NCBI GenBank assembly: GCA_017960525.1
Contig: JAGCZA010000021.1
Coordinates: 1 to 47,712 of the forward strand
Direction of reading: 5' to 3'
Source: Prevotella sp.
GTDB lineage: Bacteria; Bacteroidota; Bacteroidia; Bacteroidales; Bacteroidaceae
Length of the DNA stretch: 47,712 nucleotides
Positions 40,664 through 47,712 of this stretch are shown in pieces; the first letter of the stretch is position 1; each line of letters starts with the position of its first letter. A program made the translations under genes and the position numbers. A model generated the notes under the pieces. That model ran no database searches and was not told the origin of the DNA. It worked only from the letters and a program-made list of their open reading frames with translations.

Positions 40664-40696
40664 CAGCGCGTATAACCACCTATCATATATATAATA

Positions 40697-42415
40697 ATGT
40701 ATAGCAACAAGGAAAACGTGAACATACTGACGGCGCTGCTCGTGGCCCACGGGGTGCGGCGGGCTGTGGTGTGCCCCGGCAGCCGCAACGCCCCCATCGT
40801 GCACAATCTGGACGAATGTCCGCACATTTCGTGCCTGCCCGTGACCGACGAGCGCTCGGCGGGCTTCTTCGCCCTGGGTCTGGCACAGGCTACCGACGAG
40901 CCGGTGGCGGTCTGCGTCACGTCGGGCACGGCGCTGCTCAATCTGCTGCCTGCCGTGGCCGAAGCCTGCCACCAGCACGTGTCGCTCATCGTGGTATCTG
41001 CCGACCGACCAGCCGCCTGGATTGGGCAGATGGACGGACAGACGCTGCACCAACCAGGCGCCCTGGAGCCGTGGGTGGCAAAAAGCGTGACGCTGCCAGA
41101 ACCAGACAGGGCCAGTGAGGCCGAGGCGTCCACCGCCCGATGGCATTGCAACCGACTGGTGAACGAGGCGTTGCTCGAAGCCTGGCAGGACCATCGGCCC
41201 TGCGTACACATCAATGTGCCCATCAGCGAGCCATTGTTCCAATTCACTACTGGAAAGTTGTCCGCCGAGCGCGTGATTCACCGATACGCCCCGCCTGCCG
41301 ACTACAGTTGCCTCTGCGCCCCGCTGCTGGACGACCTGACGAGCGCGCAACGCCCGATGGTGGTCTTCGGACAGATGGCCCCAGACCACTTCGACAAAAA
41401 AGTTGCCGACTATCTGTTCAGCCACGTCATTGTGCTGCACGAGCAGTTGGCAGCCTTTCCCTCGGTGAGCCACTTCGACGAGGTGCTGGCCGCCGCAGGC
41501 AATTCAGAAGATGCCATTCAGGAACTGCTGCCCGACTTTGTGCTTTACGTGGGCGGTACGCTGGTGAGCAAGCGCCTGAAAGCGTTCCTGCGACGTGCCG
41601 CCAATGCCCACGTCTGGCGCGTCAGCCCAACTGGCACCGTGGAAGACACGTTCCAAAACCTGCGCAGCATAGTGACGGGCGACGCCGAGTTCACTTTGAA
41701 CGCCCTGAGCGAAAAACTTGCCAGACAGCATTGGAGCAAAGGCTTGGCCTATCGCCGCCAATGGCTGAAACTGCTGCAACAGGCCAGCAATCTGGCACAG
41801 ACCTACGCCCCACCCTACTCGCAGATGGCTGCCGTGAAGCAGTTGGAGCAACGACTGGAGCGGCTGTCCGACCAGGAAATGCCCGTCGTGCACTATGCCA
41901 ACAGTTCGGCCATACGCCTGGCCAACATCTACGCCCGTCACCACGTGTGGTGCAATCGTGGCGTGAACGGCATTGAGGGCAGCGTGAGCACAGCCGCCGG
42001 CTTTGCAGCCGCCACCGACGACGACCGTATGGTGGTTTGCGTGGCGGGCGACCTGAGTTTCTTCTACGACCAAAACGCCCTGTGGAACCAGAATCTGAGG
42101 GGAAATCTGCGCATCCTGCTACTGAACAACGGCAAGGGCGCCATCTTCGACCTGCTGCCAGGGCTGGAGCAAAGTCCCGCCCGCGACCGACTGGTGAGCG
42201 CCTGCCACCAGACCAGCGCCGAGGGCATCTGCCGACAGAACGGCATCGGCTATCTTGCCGCCCGCAATGCCGACGAGTTGGAGCAAGGTCTGGACTGGCT
42301 GCTCAGCCCAGGCGGCGACCGCCCTACCCTGCTCGAAGTGTTCACCAGCGCGCAAGCCGATACCAACACCTACGCAGACTACTACAAGTGGATATGCAAC
42401 GGAATTGATAGTTAG
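40697..42415 (+). CDS. menD: 2-succinyl-5-enolpyruvyl-6-hydroxy-3-cyclohexene-1-carboxylate synthase MenD
   Basis: 572 residues, the expected MenD length. It is thiamine-diphosphate dependent: an N-terminal PYR domain (VVCPGSRNAPIVHN, the catalytic-Glu region TDERSAGFFALGLAQAT, VTSGTALLNLLPAVAEAC), a middle domain, and a C-terminal PP domain with the cofactor motif GDLSFFYDQNALWNQNLRGNLRILLLNN. The enzyme joins 2-oxoglutarate and isochorismate in menaquinone synthesis, in the cytoplasm. Other men genes are not adjacent; the usual menF/menB neighbours are missing, so the pathway must continue elsewhere. Its TAG lies inside the first unit of repeat array 3. Confidence 0.95.
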   Translation: MYSNKENVNILTALLVAHGVRRAVVCPGSRNAPIVHNLDECPHISCLPVTDERSAGFFALGLAQATDEPVAVCVTSGTALLNLLPAVAEACHQHVSLIVVSADRPAAWIGQMDGQTLHQPGALEPWVAKSVTLPEPDRASEAEASTARWHCNRLVNEALLEAWQDHRPCVHINVPISEPLFQFTTGKLSAERVIHRYAPPADYSCLCAPLLDDLTSAQRPMVVFGQMAPDHFDKKVADYLFSHVIVLHEQLAAFPSVSHFDEVLAAAGNSEDAIQELLPDFVLYVGGTLVSKRLKAFLRRAANAHVWRVSPTGTVEDTFQNLRSIVTGDAEFTLNALSEKLARQHWSKGLAYRRQWLKLLQQASNLAQTYAPPYSQMAAVKQLEQRLERLSDQEMPVVHYANSSAIRLANIYARHHVWCNRGVNGIEGSVSTAAGFAAATDDDRMVVCVAGDLSFFYDQNALWNQNLRGNLRILLLNNGKGAIFDLLPGLEQSPARDRLVSACHQTSAEGICRQNGIGYLAARNADELEQGLDWLLSPGGDRPTLLEVFTSAQADTNTYADYYKWICNGIDS

Positions 42416-42494
42416 AAGGTATATAACTCATAGTTAGAAGGTATATAACTACCAGTTAGAAGGTATATAACTCATAGTTTGAACGGTTGTAATT
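42410..42494. repeat. array 3: four 19-base units at 22-base pitch, different palindrome
   Basis: Units begin at 42410, 42432, 42454 and 42476. The first three are identical, AGTTAGAAGGTATATAACT (arms AGTTA/TAACT); the fourth, AGTTTGAACGGTTGTAATT, is divergent. Spacers are CAT, ACC and CAT, the same set as in arrays 1 and 2 when read on the C-rich strand. The first unit contains the menD stop codon (TAG at 42413-42415). It lies before the promoter of the next gene, so it is the 3' end of the menD transcript. Confidence 0.92.
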
Positions 42495-42523
42495 TCAAGT
42501 CTCCAGTTTTTTTTGCCTTTTTA

Positions 42524-42555
42524 TTTGGCCAAGAGCAATAATTGTTGTACTTTTG
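42524..42555 (+). promoter_or_regulatory. promoter of the PaaK-like ligase gene
   Basis: TTTG (42524-42527, extended as TTTGGCCA), 20 bases, TACTTTTG (42548-42555), then CAGC, 44 bases before the ATG at 42600. Confidence 0.88.
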
Positions 42556-42599
42556 CAGCGGTTTAAGCAAAATGACTAACCAACACAACATAAAAAACA

Positions 42600-43907
42600 A
42601 TGATTTGGAATCCCAACAAAGAGTGCATGAGCCGCGACGAAAGGAGCGCCCTGCAGGGCAAGCGGCTGCACAAAATTGTAGAATACGTGTACCACAACGT
42701 ACCGTTCTACCGTAACAAACTGCAAGAACTGGACATCCGACCGGACGACATCCAGACCATCGAGGACATCAAGAAGTTGCCCTTCACCACCAAGAAGGAC
42801 CTGCGCGACAACTATCCCTTCGGTCTGCAGGCTGCACCGATGAGCGAGATTATCCGCGTGCACGCCTCGTCGGGCACCACGGGCAACCCCACCATCGTGG
42901 GCTACACCCGTAAGGATGTCGGCGTGTGGAGCGAGTGTATGGCCCGCTGTCTGACGGCCTACGGCGTGACCCGCGACGATATCTTCTCAGTGGCCTACGG
43001 CTACGGTCTCTTCACCGGCGGACTGGGCGCACACTACGGCGTGGAGCACCTGGGTGCCAGCGTCATACCGGCTGGAACGGGCAATACTGAGAAGCACCTG
43101 AAGTTGATTCGCGACCTGGGCATCACCGGCATAGCCTGCACTCCGTCGTACGCCCTCTATCTGGCCGAGACAATGGAAAAGATGGGCATCACCAAGGAGC
43201 AAATCAAACTGCGCATAGGCGCTTTCGGTGCAGAGCCTTGGACGGAGAGTATGCGCAAGGAGATAGAGGCACGACTGGGCCTGAAGGGATACAACATCTA
43301 CGGACTGAGCGAGGTGATGGGCCCGTCGGTGAGTTACGAGTGCCAGATGCAGCACGGCTCGCACATCAACGAAGACCACTTCTACCCCGAAATCATCAAC
43401 CCCACCACGCTGGAGCCGCTGCCCACAGGACAGACGGGCGAGTTGGTCTTCACCACGCTGACCAAGGAGGGTATGCCCGTGCTGCGCTACCGCACCCGCG
43501 ACTTGTGCTCGCTGCTGCCGGGACAGTGCGACTGCGGCCGCACCAACGTCCGTATGGGCCGCATTGAGGGCCGCTCAGACGATATGCTCATCATCCGAGG
43601 CATCAACGTGTTCCCCTCGCAGGTGGAGAGTGTTGTTCTCTCGATGCCGGAGTTTGCACCGCGCTATATGCTGGTGGTCGACCGCGTGAACAACCTGGAC
43701 ACCCTGCAGGTACAGGTGGAGATGCGCCAGGAGGTATTCACTTCGACCTTCGACACGCCCGCCGCCGTAGACCAGTTGGAAAAGAAACTGGCCGCCAAAC
43801 TGAAGAGCGTGCTGAGCATTGCTGCCAAGGTGCAACTAAAAGCCCCTGGCACCATAGAGAGGAGCCAGGGGAAGAGCGCTCACGTCATAGACAAGCGCAA
43901 ACTGTAA
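42600..43907 (+). CDS. phenylacetate--CoA ligase family protein (PaaK-like)
   Basis: 435 residues, the usual length. The AMP-binding motif is HASSGTTGNPTIVGYT (about 84-99). Further adenylate-forming motifs are YNIYGLSEVMGPSVSYEC and LRYRTRDL, and the C-terminal subdomain has GRSDDMLIIRGINVFPSQVE and the end ERSQGKSAHVIDKRKL with a catalytic Lys. It would activate an aryl acetate (phenylacetate, indoleacetate or similar) to its CoA thioester via the AMP ester. In Bacteroidales these ligases are usually tied to oxidation of aromatic 2-oxo acids by an indolepyruvate-type oxidoreductase, but no such genes are in the window. It is convergent with ffh, only 8 bases apart. Confidence 0.92.
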   Translation: MIWNPNKECMSRDERSALQGKRLHKIVEYVYHNVPFYRNKLQELDIRPDDIQTIEDIKKLPFTTKKDLRDNYPFGLQAAPMSEIIRVHASSGTTGNPTIVGYTRKDVGVWSECMARCLTAYGVTRDDIFSVAYGYGLFTGGLGAHYGVEHLGASVIPAGTGNTEKHLKLIRDLGITGIACTPSYALYLAETMEKMGITKEQIKLRIGAFGAEPWTESMRKEIEARLGLKGYNIYGLSEVMGPSVSYECQMQHGSHINEDHFYPEIINPTTLEPLPTGQTGELVFTTLTKEGMPVLRYRTRDLCSLLPGQCDCGRTNVRMGRIEGRSDDMLIIRGINVFPSQVESVVLSMPEFAPRYMLVVDRVNNLDTLQVQVEMRQEVFTSTFDTPAAVDQLEKKLAAKLKSVLSIAAKVQLKAPGTIERSQGKSAHVIDKRKL

Positions 43908-43915
43908 AGGGCGGC

Positions 43916-45256
43916 CTATCGCTTCATATTCTTCATCGCAGCGGCCATCTGGGCCATACGGCTGCGGTCCATATTGGAGAACATCTTCATGGCCTTCTTC
44001 GTCTGGTCGAACTGCTTCATCAGACGGGTTACATCCTCAATCTTCGAGCCGCTGCCACGGGCAATCCGCTGGCGGCGGCTTTGGTTGATGATATCGGGAT
44101 TCTTGCGCTCGGCGGGCGTCATACTCTGGATGATGGCCTCAATCTTCTTGAAAGCGTTCTCGTCGATATCAATGTCCTTGATGGCCTTGCCAACGCCGGG
44201 AATCATCGAGGCCAGTTCCTTGATGCTGCCCATCTTCTTGATTTGCTGGATTTGCGACATAAAGTCGTCGAAGTCAAACTTGTCCTTGCGGATTTTCTTC
44301 TCCAGTTCCTGGGCCTGCTTCTCGTCGAACTGCATCTGCGCACGCTCCACCAGGCTCACCACGTCGCCCATACCCAGGATGCGGTCGGCCATACGCTGGG
44401 GGTGGAACACGTCGATAGCGTCCATCTTCTCGCCCGTACCCACAAACTTGATGGGCTTGGTCACCACCGTACGGATGCTCAGGGCGGCACCGCCACGGGT
44501 GTCGCCGTCGAGTTTGGTCAGCACCACGCCGTCGTAGTCCAGTTTGTCGTTGAACTCCTTGGCCGTGTTCACGGCGTCCTGACCCGTCATAGAGTCGACC
44601 ACAAAGAGGGTCTCGTCGGGCTTGATGGCCCACTTCAGGGCGGCAATCTCGTTCATCATCTCCTCATCGATGGCCAGACGGCCGGCAGTATCGACGATGA
44701 CCACGTTGTAGCCCTCCTGCTTGGCCTTGCGGATGGCGTGCTGCGCAATGGCGACGACGTCGCGGTTCTCAGGCTCGGTGTAGACATCGACGCCCACACT
44801 TTCGCCCACCACCTTCAACTGCTCGATGGCGGCAGGGCGGTAGATGTCACAGGCCACGAGCAGCGGCTGCTTGTGCTGGCGCGTCTTCAACAGATTAGCC
44901 AACTTGCCGCTGAACGTCGTCTTACCGGAACCCTGCAGGCCCGACATCAGGATGATGGCAGGGCGGTTTTCCAACTTCATATCCACGGCCTGGCCGCCCA
45001 TCAGGGCTGTCAGTTCGTCGTGAACAATCTTCACCATCAACTGGCTGGGCTTGATGGCTGTCAGCACGTTCATACCCAGGGCCTTTTGCTTCACGGTATC
45101 GGTGAACTGCTTGGCCACCTTATAGTTTACGTCGGCGTCGAGCAGGGCACGGCGCACGTCCTTGAGGGTCTCAGCAACATTTATCTCGGTTATCTTACCC
45201 TCACCTTTCAGAATTTTGAACGACCTCTCCAGCCGTTCCGACAGGTTCTCAAACAT
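43916..45256 (-). CDS. ffh: signal recognition particle protein Ffh
   Basis: 446 residues. The N domain is MFENLSERLERSFKILKGEGKITEINVAETLKDVRRALLDADVNYKVAK. The G domain has GLQGSGKTTFSGKLA (P-loop), DTAGRLAIDEEMM, the specificity element TKLDGDTRGGAALSI and GTGEKMDAIDVFHP. The M domain (about 300-446) contains the Met-rich signal-binding and RNA-binding helices (RMAQMAAAMKNMKR end; INQSRRQRIARGSGSKIEDVTRLMKQF). It delivers nascent membrane proteins to the SecYEG translocon with 4.5S RNA and FtsY. It is the third gene of the minus-strand tonB-like/polyprenyl synthase/ffh group, 43 bases after the synthase. Confidence 0.97.
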   Translation of the reverse strand: MFENLSERLERSFKILKGEGKITEINVAETLKDVRRALLDADVNYKVAKQFTDTVKQKALGMNVLTAIKPSQLMVKIVHDELTALMGGQAVDMKLENRPAIILMSGLQGSGKTTFSGKLANLLKTRQHKQPLLVACDIYRPAAIEQLKVVGESVGVDVYTEPENRDVVAIAQHAIRKAKQEGYNVVIVDTAGRLAIDEEMMNEIAALKWAIKPDETLFVVDSMTGQDAVNTAKEFNDKLDYDGVVLTKLDGDTRGGAALSIRTVVTKPIKFVGTGEKMDAIDVFHPQRMADRILGMGDVVSLVERAQMQFDEKQAQELEKKIRKDKFDFDDFMSQIQQIKKMGSIKELASMIPGVGKAIKDIDIDENAFKKIEAIIQSMTPAERKNPDIINQSRRQRIARGSGSKIEDVTRLMKQFDQTKKAMKMFSNMDRSRMAQMAAAMKNMKR

Positions 45257-45299
45257 TTCCTTCTATTCTTGTGTTTTTATTGTTGTTTCCTTGATAGGT

Positions 45300-46280
45300 T
45301 TACCACTCGCGTTGCATCAGCGACGCCGTGTAGCGGCGCAGTTGCTCCTTCTGTTCGTCGGGCACGTTCACCTGGTTGAGCAGACGAATGCCCTGCTCGA
45401 AGTAGTAACTGATTTTCTGTTCGCACAGGCTGCGAATGCCAATTTCATCGTACAGGCGGGTCACGGCGGCAATCTTCTCCTGGCGGTCGAAACTGGCAGC
45501 ACCAATCCAGCGGGTCAGTTCTTCACGCTGGCGGGCGTCGGCACGGTTCACGGCGTTGATGAGCATATAGGTCTTCTTGTTCGACGTGATGTCGCCGCCA
45601 ATGGCCTTGCCAAACACCTTCGGGTCGCCGTAAACATCGAGCAAATCGTCCTGCAACTGGAAGGCCAGGCCAATCTGCTCGCCAAACTTGTAGAGCAGTT
45701 GGGCATCGTCTTCGGAAGCGTCGCCCAAGATGGCGCCAATCTTCAGCGCACAGGCCAGGAGCACGCTCGTCTTCAGGCGAATCATCTCGATATACTCGTC
45801 CTCGGTCACATCCAAACGTGTCTCAAAGTCCATATCGTACTGCTGGCCTTCACCAATCTCCAGAGCCGTCTCGGTGAAGAGGGCCATCACCTGGGGCAGA
45901 TAGTGTGCCTCCACTTGCTGCATACGCTGGTAAGCCAGCACGAGCATAGAGTCGCCAGAGAGGATGGCGGTGTTGGCGTCCCATTTCTTGTGCACCGTTT
46001 CATGGCCGCGTCGCAAATCGGCATTGTCCATCAAGTCGTCGTGCAACAGCGTGTAGTTGTGGTACGTCTCCAGACCCAGGGCAGACATCAGAATGTCTTG
46101 CGGGTTCGCCTTGAACATATTGTAGCCCAGCAGCATCAGCACGGGGCGCATGCGCTTGCCTCCCAGCGAGAGCACATACTTCACAGGGTCATAAAGCGAA
46201 GCAGGACGGCGGTTATATGCCAGCCCGTCAAGCCCGTCGTTTACCATTTTCAGAATTTCGTCGGCAGTGTAAAGTTTCAT
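45300..46280 (-). CDS. polyprenyl (isoprenyl) diphosphate synthase
   Basis: 326 residues from the ATG at 46278-46280 (MKLYTADEILKMVNDGLDGLAYN); a longer frame upstream overlaps the tonB-like gene end and has no family match. The first aspartate-rich motif is LLHDDLMDNADLRRG and the second is QLQDDLLDVYGD; GGKRMRPVLMLL and the KKTYMLINAV lysines are the remaining substrate contacts. It condenses isopentenyl diphosphate with allylic diphosphates, giving farnesyl-to-octaprenyl-type chains for quinones or cell-wall carriers; chain length cannot be read with confidence. It starts 29 bases after the tonB-like stop and is followed by ffh. Confidence 0.92.
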   Translation of the reverse strand: MKLYTADEILKMVNDGLDGLAYNRRPASLYDPVKYVLSLGGKRMRPVLMLLGYNMFKANPQDILMSALGLETYHNYTLLHDDLMDNADLRRGHETVHKKWDANTAILSGDSMLVLAYQRMQQVEAHYLPQVMALFTETALEIGEGQQYDMDFETRLDVTEDEYIEMIRLKTSVLLACALKIGAILGDASEDDAQLLYKFGEQIGLAFQLQDDLLDVYGDPKVFGKAIGGDITSNKKTYMLINAVNRADARQREELTRWIGAASFDRQEKIAAVTRLYDEIGIRSLCEQKISYYFEQGIRLLNQVNVPDEQKEQLRRYTASLMQREW

Positions 46281-46309
46281 ATCTTTTTCGTTTTTGTTTA
46301 TTTTTCCAT

Positions 46310-47017
46310 TCAAAGGTGGAACACCACCGGGATGCACACCTTGGTGCGGCAGGGCTGGTCATTCTGTATGCCTGCCGACCAGCGGGGCATCATACGCAAC
46401 ACGCGCAGCACCTCGCGGTCACAAACGGGGTCGAGTGATTTCACTATCGCCACGTCAGTAATCGACCCGTCCTTATTGACAATGAACTCGGCCACCACTT
46501 TGCCCTGCAACTTGCGCTGCTCGGCTGCACGCGGGTACTTTAGGTTGCGCGTCAGCCATTTCATCATCTCAACGGCACCGCCCGGGAACTGGGGCAGGTC
46601 CTCCACGATGCGGAAACTGATGGCCTCCTCGTCGTCGGGGGCTGGCGGTTCAATTGTTATTTCCTCCTCGTCGTCCAGGGCCTCCAAATCGCCATTCATA
46701 TCGGTCTCCACAGATTCGTCGTCCTGGCGAAGTTCCTGTTCCGCTTCTTCTTCGTCGGCCACCACAATCTTTGTGGTCGGGCTTGGCTCTGCCTTGGGTG
46801 CAAGCGCCAGTTCGTTCTCAGGGCGCAGCAACGGCGACAATTCTGCATCGACAGAGAGCATCTCCAGCAACTCAGGGTCATCGAGCGGGTCATCTGGCTC
46901 AATAGTGTACTCAAAGCCCACGAACAGCAATGCCAAAGCCAGCACCAGCCCCAGCAGGAACCGCTGCATACGCCCTCTTTCCAAATCTGCCTGGCGGCTT
47001 TTTTTTATCTCCAGCAT
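46310..47017 (-). CDS. energy transducer TonB-like protein
   Basis: 235 residues from the ATG at 47015-47017 (MLEIKKSRQADLERGRMQRFLLGLVLALALLFVGFEY), giving the standard cytoplasmic start and one membrane helix (about 17-35). A long acidic periplasmic linker follows (EDDESVETDMNGDLEALDDEEEITIEPPAPDDEEA-like), where many TonBs have Pro-Lys runs. The TonB C-terminal domain is at about 145-235: DLPQFPGGAVEMMKWLTRNLKYPRAAEQRKLQGKVVAEFIVNKDGSITDVAIVKSLDPVCDREVLRVLRMMPRWSAGIQN. It would couple the proton motive force to TonB receptors, perhaps including the one at 8858-11563. First gene of its operon. Confidence 0.9.
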   Translation of the reverse strand: MLEIKKSRQADLERGRMQRFLLGLVLALALLFVGFEYTIEPDDPLDDPELLEMLSVDAELSPLLRPENELALAPKAEPSPTTKIVVADEEEAEQELRQDDESVETDMNGDLEALDDEEEITIEPPAPDDEEAISFRIVEDLPQFPGGAVEMMKWLTRNLKYPRAAEQRKLQGKVVAEFIVNKDGSITDVAIVKSLDPVCDREVLRVLRMMPRWSAGIQNDQPCRTKVCIPVVFHL

Positions 47018-47064
47018 AGTAGTCTTAGGCACGCCGACGGGCCAGTATGCCCTGGAATCGGGTG

Positions 47065-47096
47065 CAAAGGTACGAATAAAATGCGAACCCACCAAA
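47065..47096 (-). promoter_or_regulatory. promoter of the tonB-like/polyprenyl synthase/ffh operon
   Basis: Minus-strand TTTG (47093-47096), 20 bases, TACCTTTG (47065-47072), then CACCC, 47 bases before the tonB-like ATG. Confidence 0.88.
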
Positions 47097-47203
47097 ATTG
47101 CTAACATCTTTTCACCTCGGAGACGCCCTGAACCGTGTCAATTGTAATGACAAATATAACTCCTGCTAACTCTATAAATAATGCTGGCTAAACATATTGC
47201 GGA

Positions 47204-47301
47204 TGGTTCTGCAAGATTCTGTGTTGATGTCATACAACGAATTATATGGTGCAAACCCTGGGGTAGGACGAAATCAGACCAACACAAAATCTTGCAGAAC
47301 C
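47204..47301. repeat. 22-base inverted repeat forming a long hairpin
   Basis: GGTTCTGCAAGATTCTGTGTTG (47205-47226) is the complement, with one mismatch, of CAACACAAAATCTTGCAGAACC (47280-47301), around a 53-base loop. TTGCGGAT occurs as a direct repeat next to both arms (about 47198 and 47304). No gene lies inside. It may be a small mobile-element remnant or a structured RNA. Confidence 0.75.
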
Positions 47302-47401
47302 TTGCGGATTATCCACCGGTCAAAGAGGGCTATTTACAGGGCTTTTGAAGGCGAAGAATACACAGAAAGAAGAAAGCAAGGTGCGGAAAATGCGAGATTT
47401 A

Positions 47402-47433
47402 TTTGGCCATTTCATCAAAAAATAGTACTTTTG
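47402..47433 (+). promoter_or_regulatory. consensus promoter with no clear gene after it
   Basis: TTTG (47402-47405, extended as TTTGGCCA), 20 bases, TACTTTTG (47426-47433), then CAGC. It is followed by a REP-like repeat and leads toward the window edge, so its gene probably begins outside. A second TATGTTTG at 47609-47616 could also serve that gene. Confidence 0.7.
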
Positions 47434-47483
47434 CAGCAAACTTTTCTAATAAGACGAAAACAAACAGGGATAATAACAATACT

Positions 47484-47586
47484 GACCCCACCCCCAACCC
47501 CTCCCCTACAAGGGAGGGGAGTCCCTGCGGATAGGTTTGTGGTGGCAATTCCCCTCCCTTCAAGGGGAGGGGCAGGGGGTGGGGTC
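47484..47586. repeat. REP-like GC-rich inverted repeat, copy C
   Basis: Arms 47484-47521 (GACCCCACCCCCAACCCC...) and 47551-47586 (...GGCAGGGGGTGGGGTC) are inverted copies of the same element as 32869-32984. Here the GACCCC ends face outward, whereas in copy A they face inward. Confidence 0.85.
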
Positions 47587-47712
47587 TGTATCCTTTAGTT
47601 ATATAGTTACTATGTTTGCAGCGGCTAACGCGCAAGAGTGCGGCAGAGGCAGCACCTTAAAGATAAAATATTGAAGGATTGGCGGGGCACGAAGGAGTTA
47701 GTTCCTTCGCTG
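47587..47712. other. window end, no gene seen
   Basis: After copy C the sequence has one possible -7 box (47609-47616) and no reading frame that I would call a gene. The short frames across 47018-47600 are broken up by repeats and are not coding in my view. Confidence 0.5.

Noticed and set aside
44081-45379. 432-residue plus frame opposite ffh
   Set aside because: Ffh on the minus strand has all SRP54 motifs; the opposite frame has none.
45162-47147. 661-residue plus frame opposite the tonB-like and prenyl synthase genes
   Set aside because: Shadow of two well-supported minus-strand genes.
47197-47598. 133-residue reading frame at the window end
   Set aside because: It runs across the inverted repeat, the promoter and the REP-like repeat, and its Pro/Gly-rich end is a translation of that repeat.

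Overview
The window looks like a chromosomal segment from the order Bacteroidales, most likely a Prevotella-type gut or rumen organism. The reasons are the Bacteroidetes promoter form (TTTG, about 20 bases, TAnnTTTG) in front of many genes, families largely confined to that group (DUF3256, DUF4876, DUF6850-type barrel, DUF6055, BT4734/DUF3987 primase-like protein, DUF5675, the 'smalltalk' micro-protein), SusC-style TonB receptor architecture, and secreted proteins ending in dockerin-like or 'YxLxGxR...KGLYI' tails. Genus is an inference. Most of the DNA is GC-rich; 24.9-29.1 kb is visibly more AT-rich.

Layout. 1-1841: the end of glycyl-tRNA synthetase, an FKBP-type prolyl isomerase lipoprotein and a HAD hydrolase. 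2100-16451: a long run of plus-strand genes: a multidomain secreted pectate lyase, a PfkB kinase, a bifunctional-nuclease-like protein, RsmE, DUF3256, then a TonB receptor, a DUF4876 lipoprotein, a second outer-membrane barrel, a secreted dockerin-tailed protein and a periplasmic protein with three HMA-like domains. The last five look like an undescribed outer-membrane uptake locus, plausibly for a metal or metallophore. 16612-21306: a toxin-antitoxin pair and a 1361-residue secreted repeat protein. 21388-33060: an accessory block with an HU-like protein and a 34-residue smalltalk protein (minus strand), a BspA-type leucine-rich-repeat protein, a methyltransferase-specificity fusion, an XRE/ImmA-IrrE regulator with a PIN-like partner, an SSB-like protein, a primase/ATPase-like protein and a DUF5675 protein. 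Nearly identical bidirectional terminators lie at both ends. 33082-47017: mainly housekeeping genes (htpG, an OmpA-like lipoprotein, tRNA-Gln, recO, tRNA-Glu, rpsT, an AraC regulator, a DUF6055 protein, menD, a PaaK-like ligase, and a tonB/polyprenyl synthase/ffh operon). A decayed antitoxin/PIN-toxin remnant lies beside tRNA-Gln.

The most striking unexplained structure is a family of three non-coding arrays at 1946-2030, 14409-14493 and 42410-42494. Each has four 19-base near-palindromes at an exact 22-base pitch with 3-base spacers. Two share one palindrome in opposite orientations and sit just upstream of genes for secreted dockerin-tailed proteins. The third has a different palindrome on the same AGTT...AACT frame, and its first unit contains the menD stop codon. 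They could be operator arrays or serial RNA hairpins. Other notable items are three copies of a TGACATCG repeat, REP-like GC-rich palindromes, a strongly structured RNA between tRNA-Glu and rpsT, and a set of promoters sharing an extended TTTGGCCA box.

All calls come from reading the sequence without database searches. Domain names reflect remembered family features, and residue positions are approximate except where a motif is counted.
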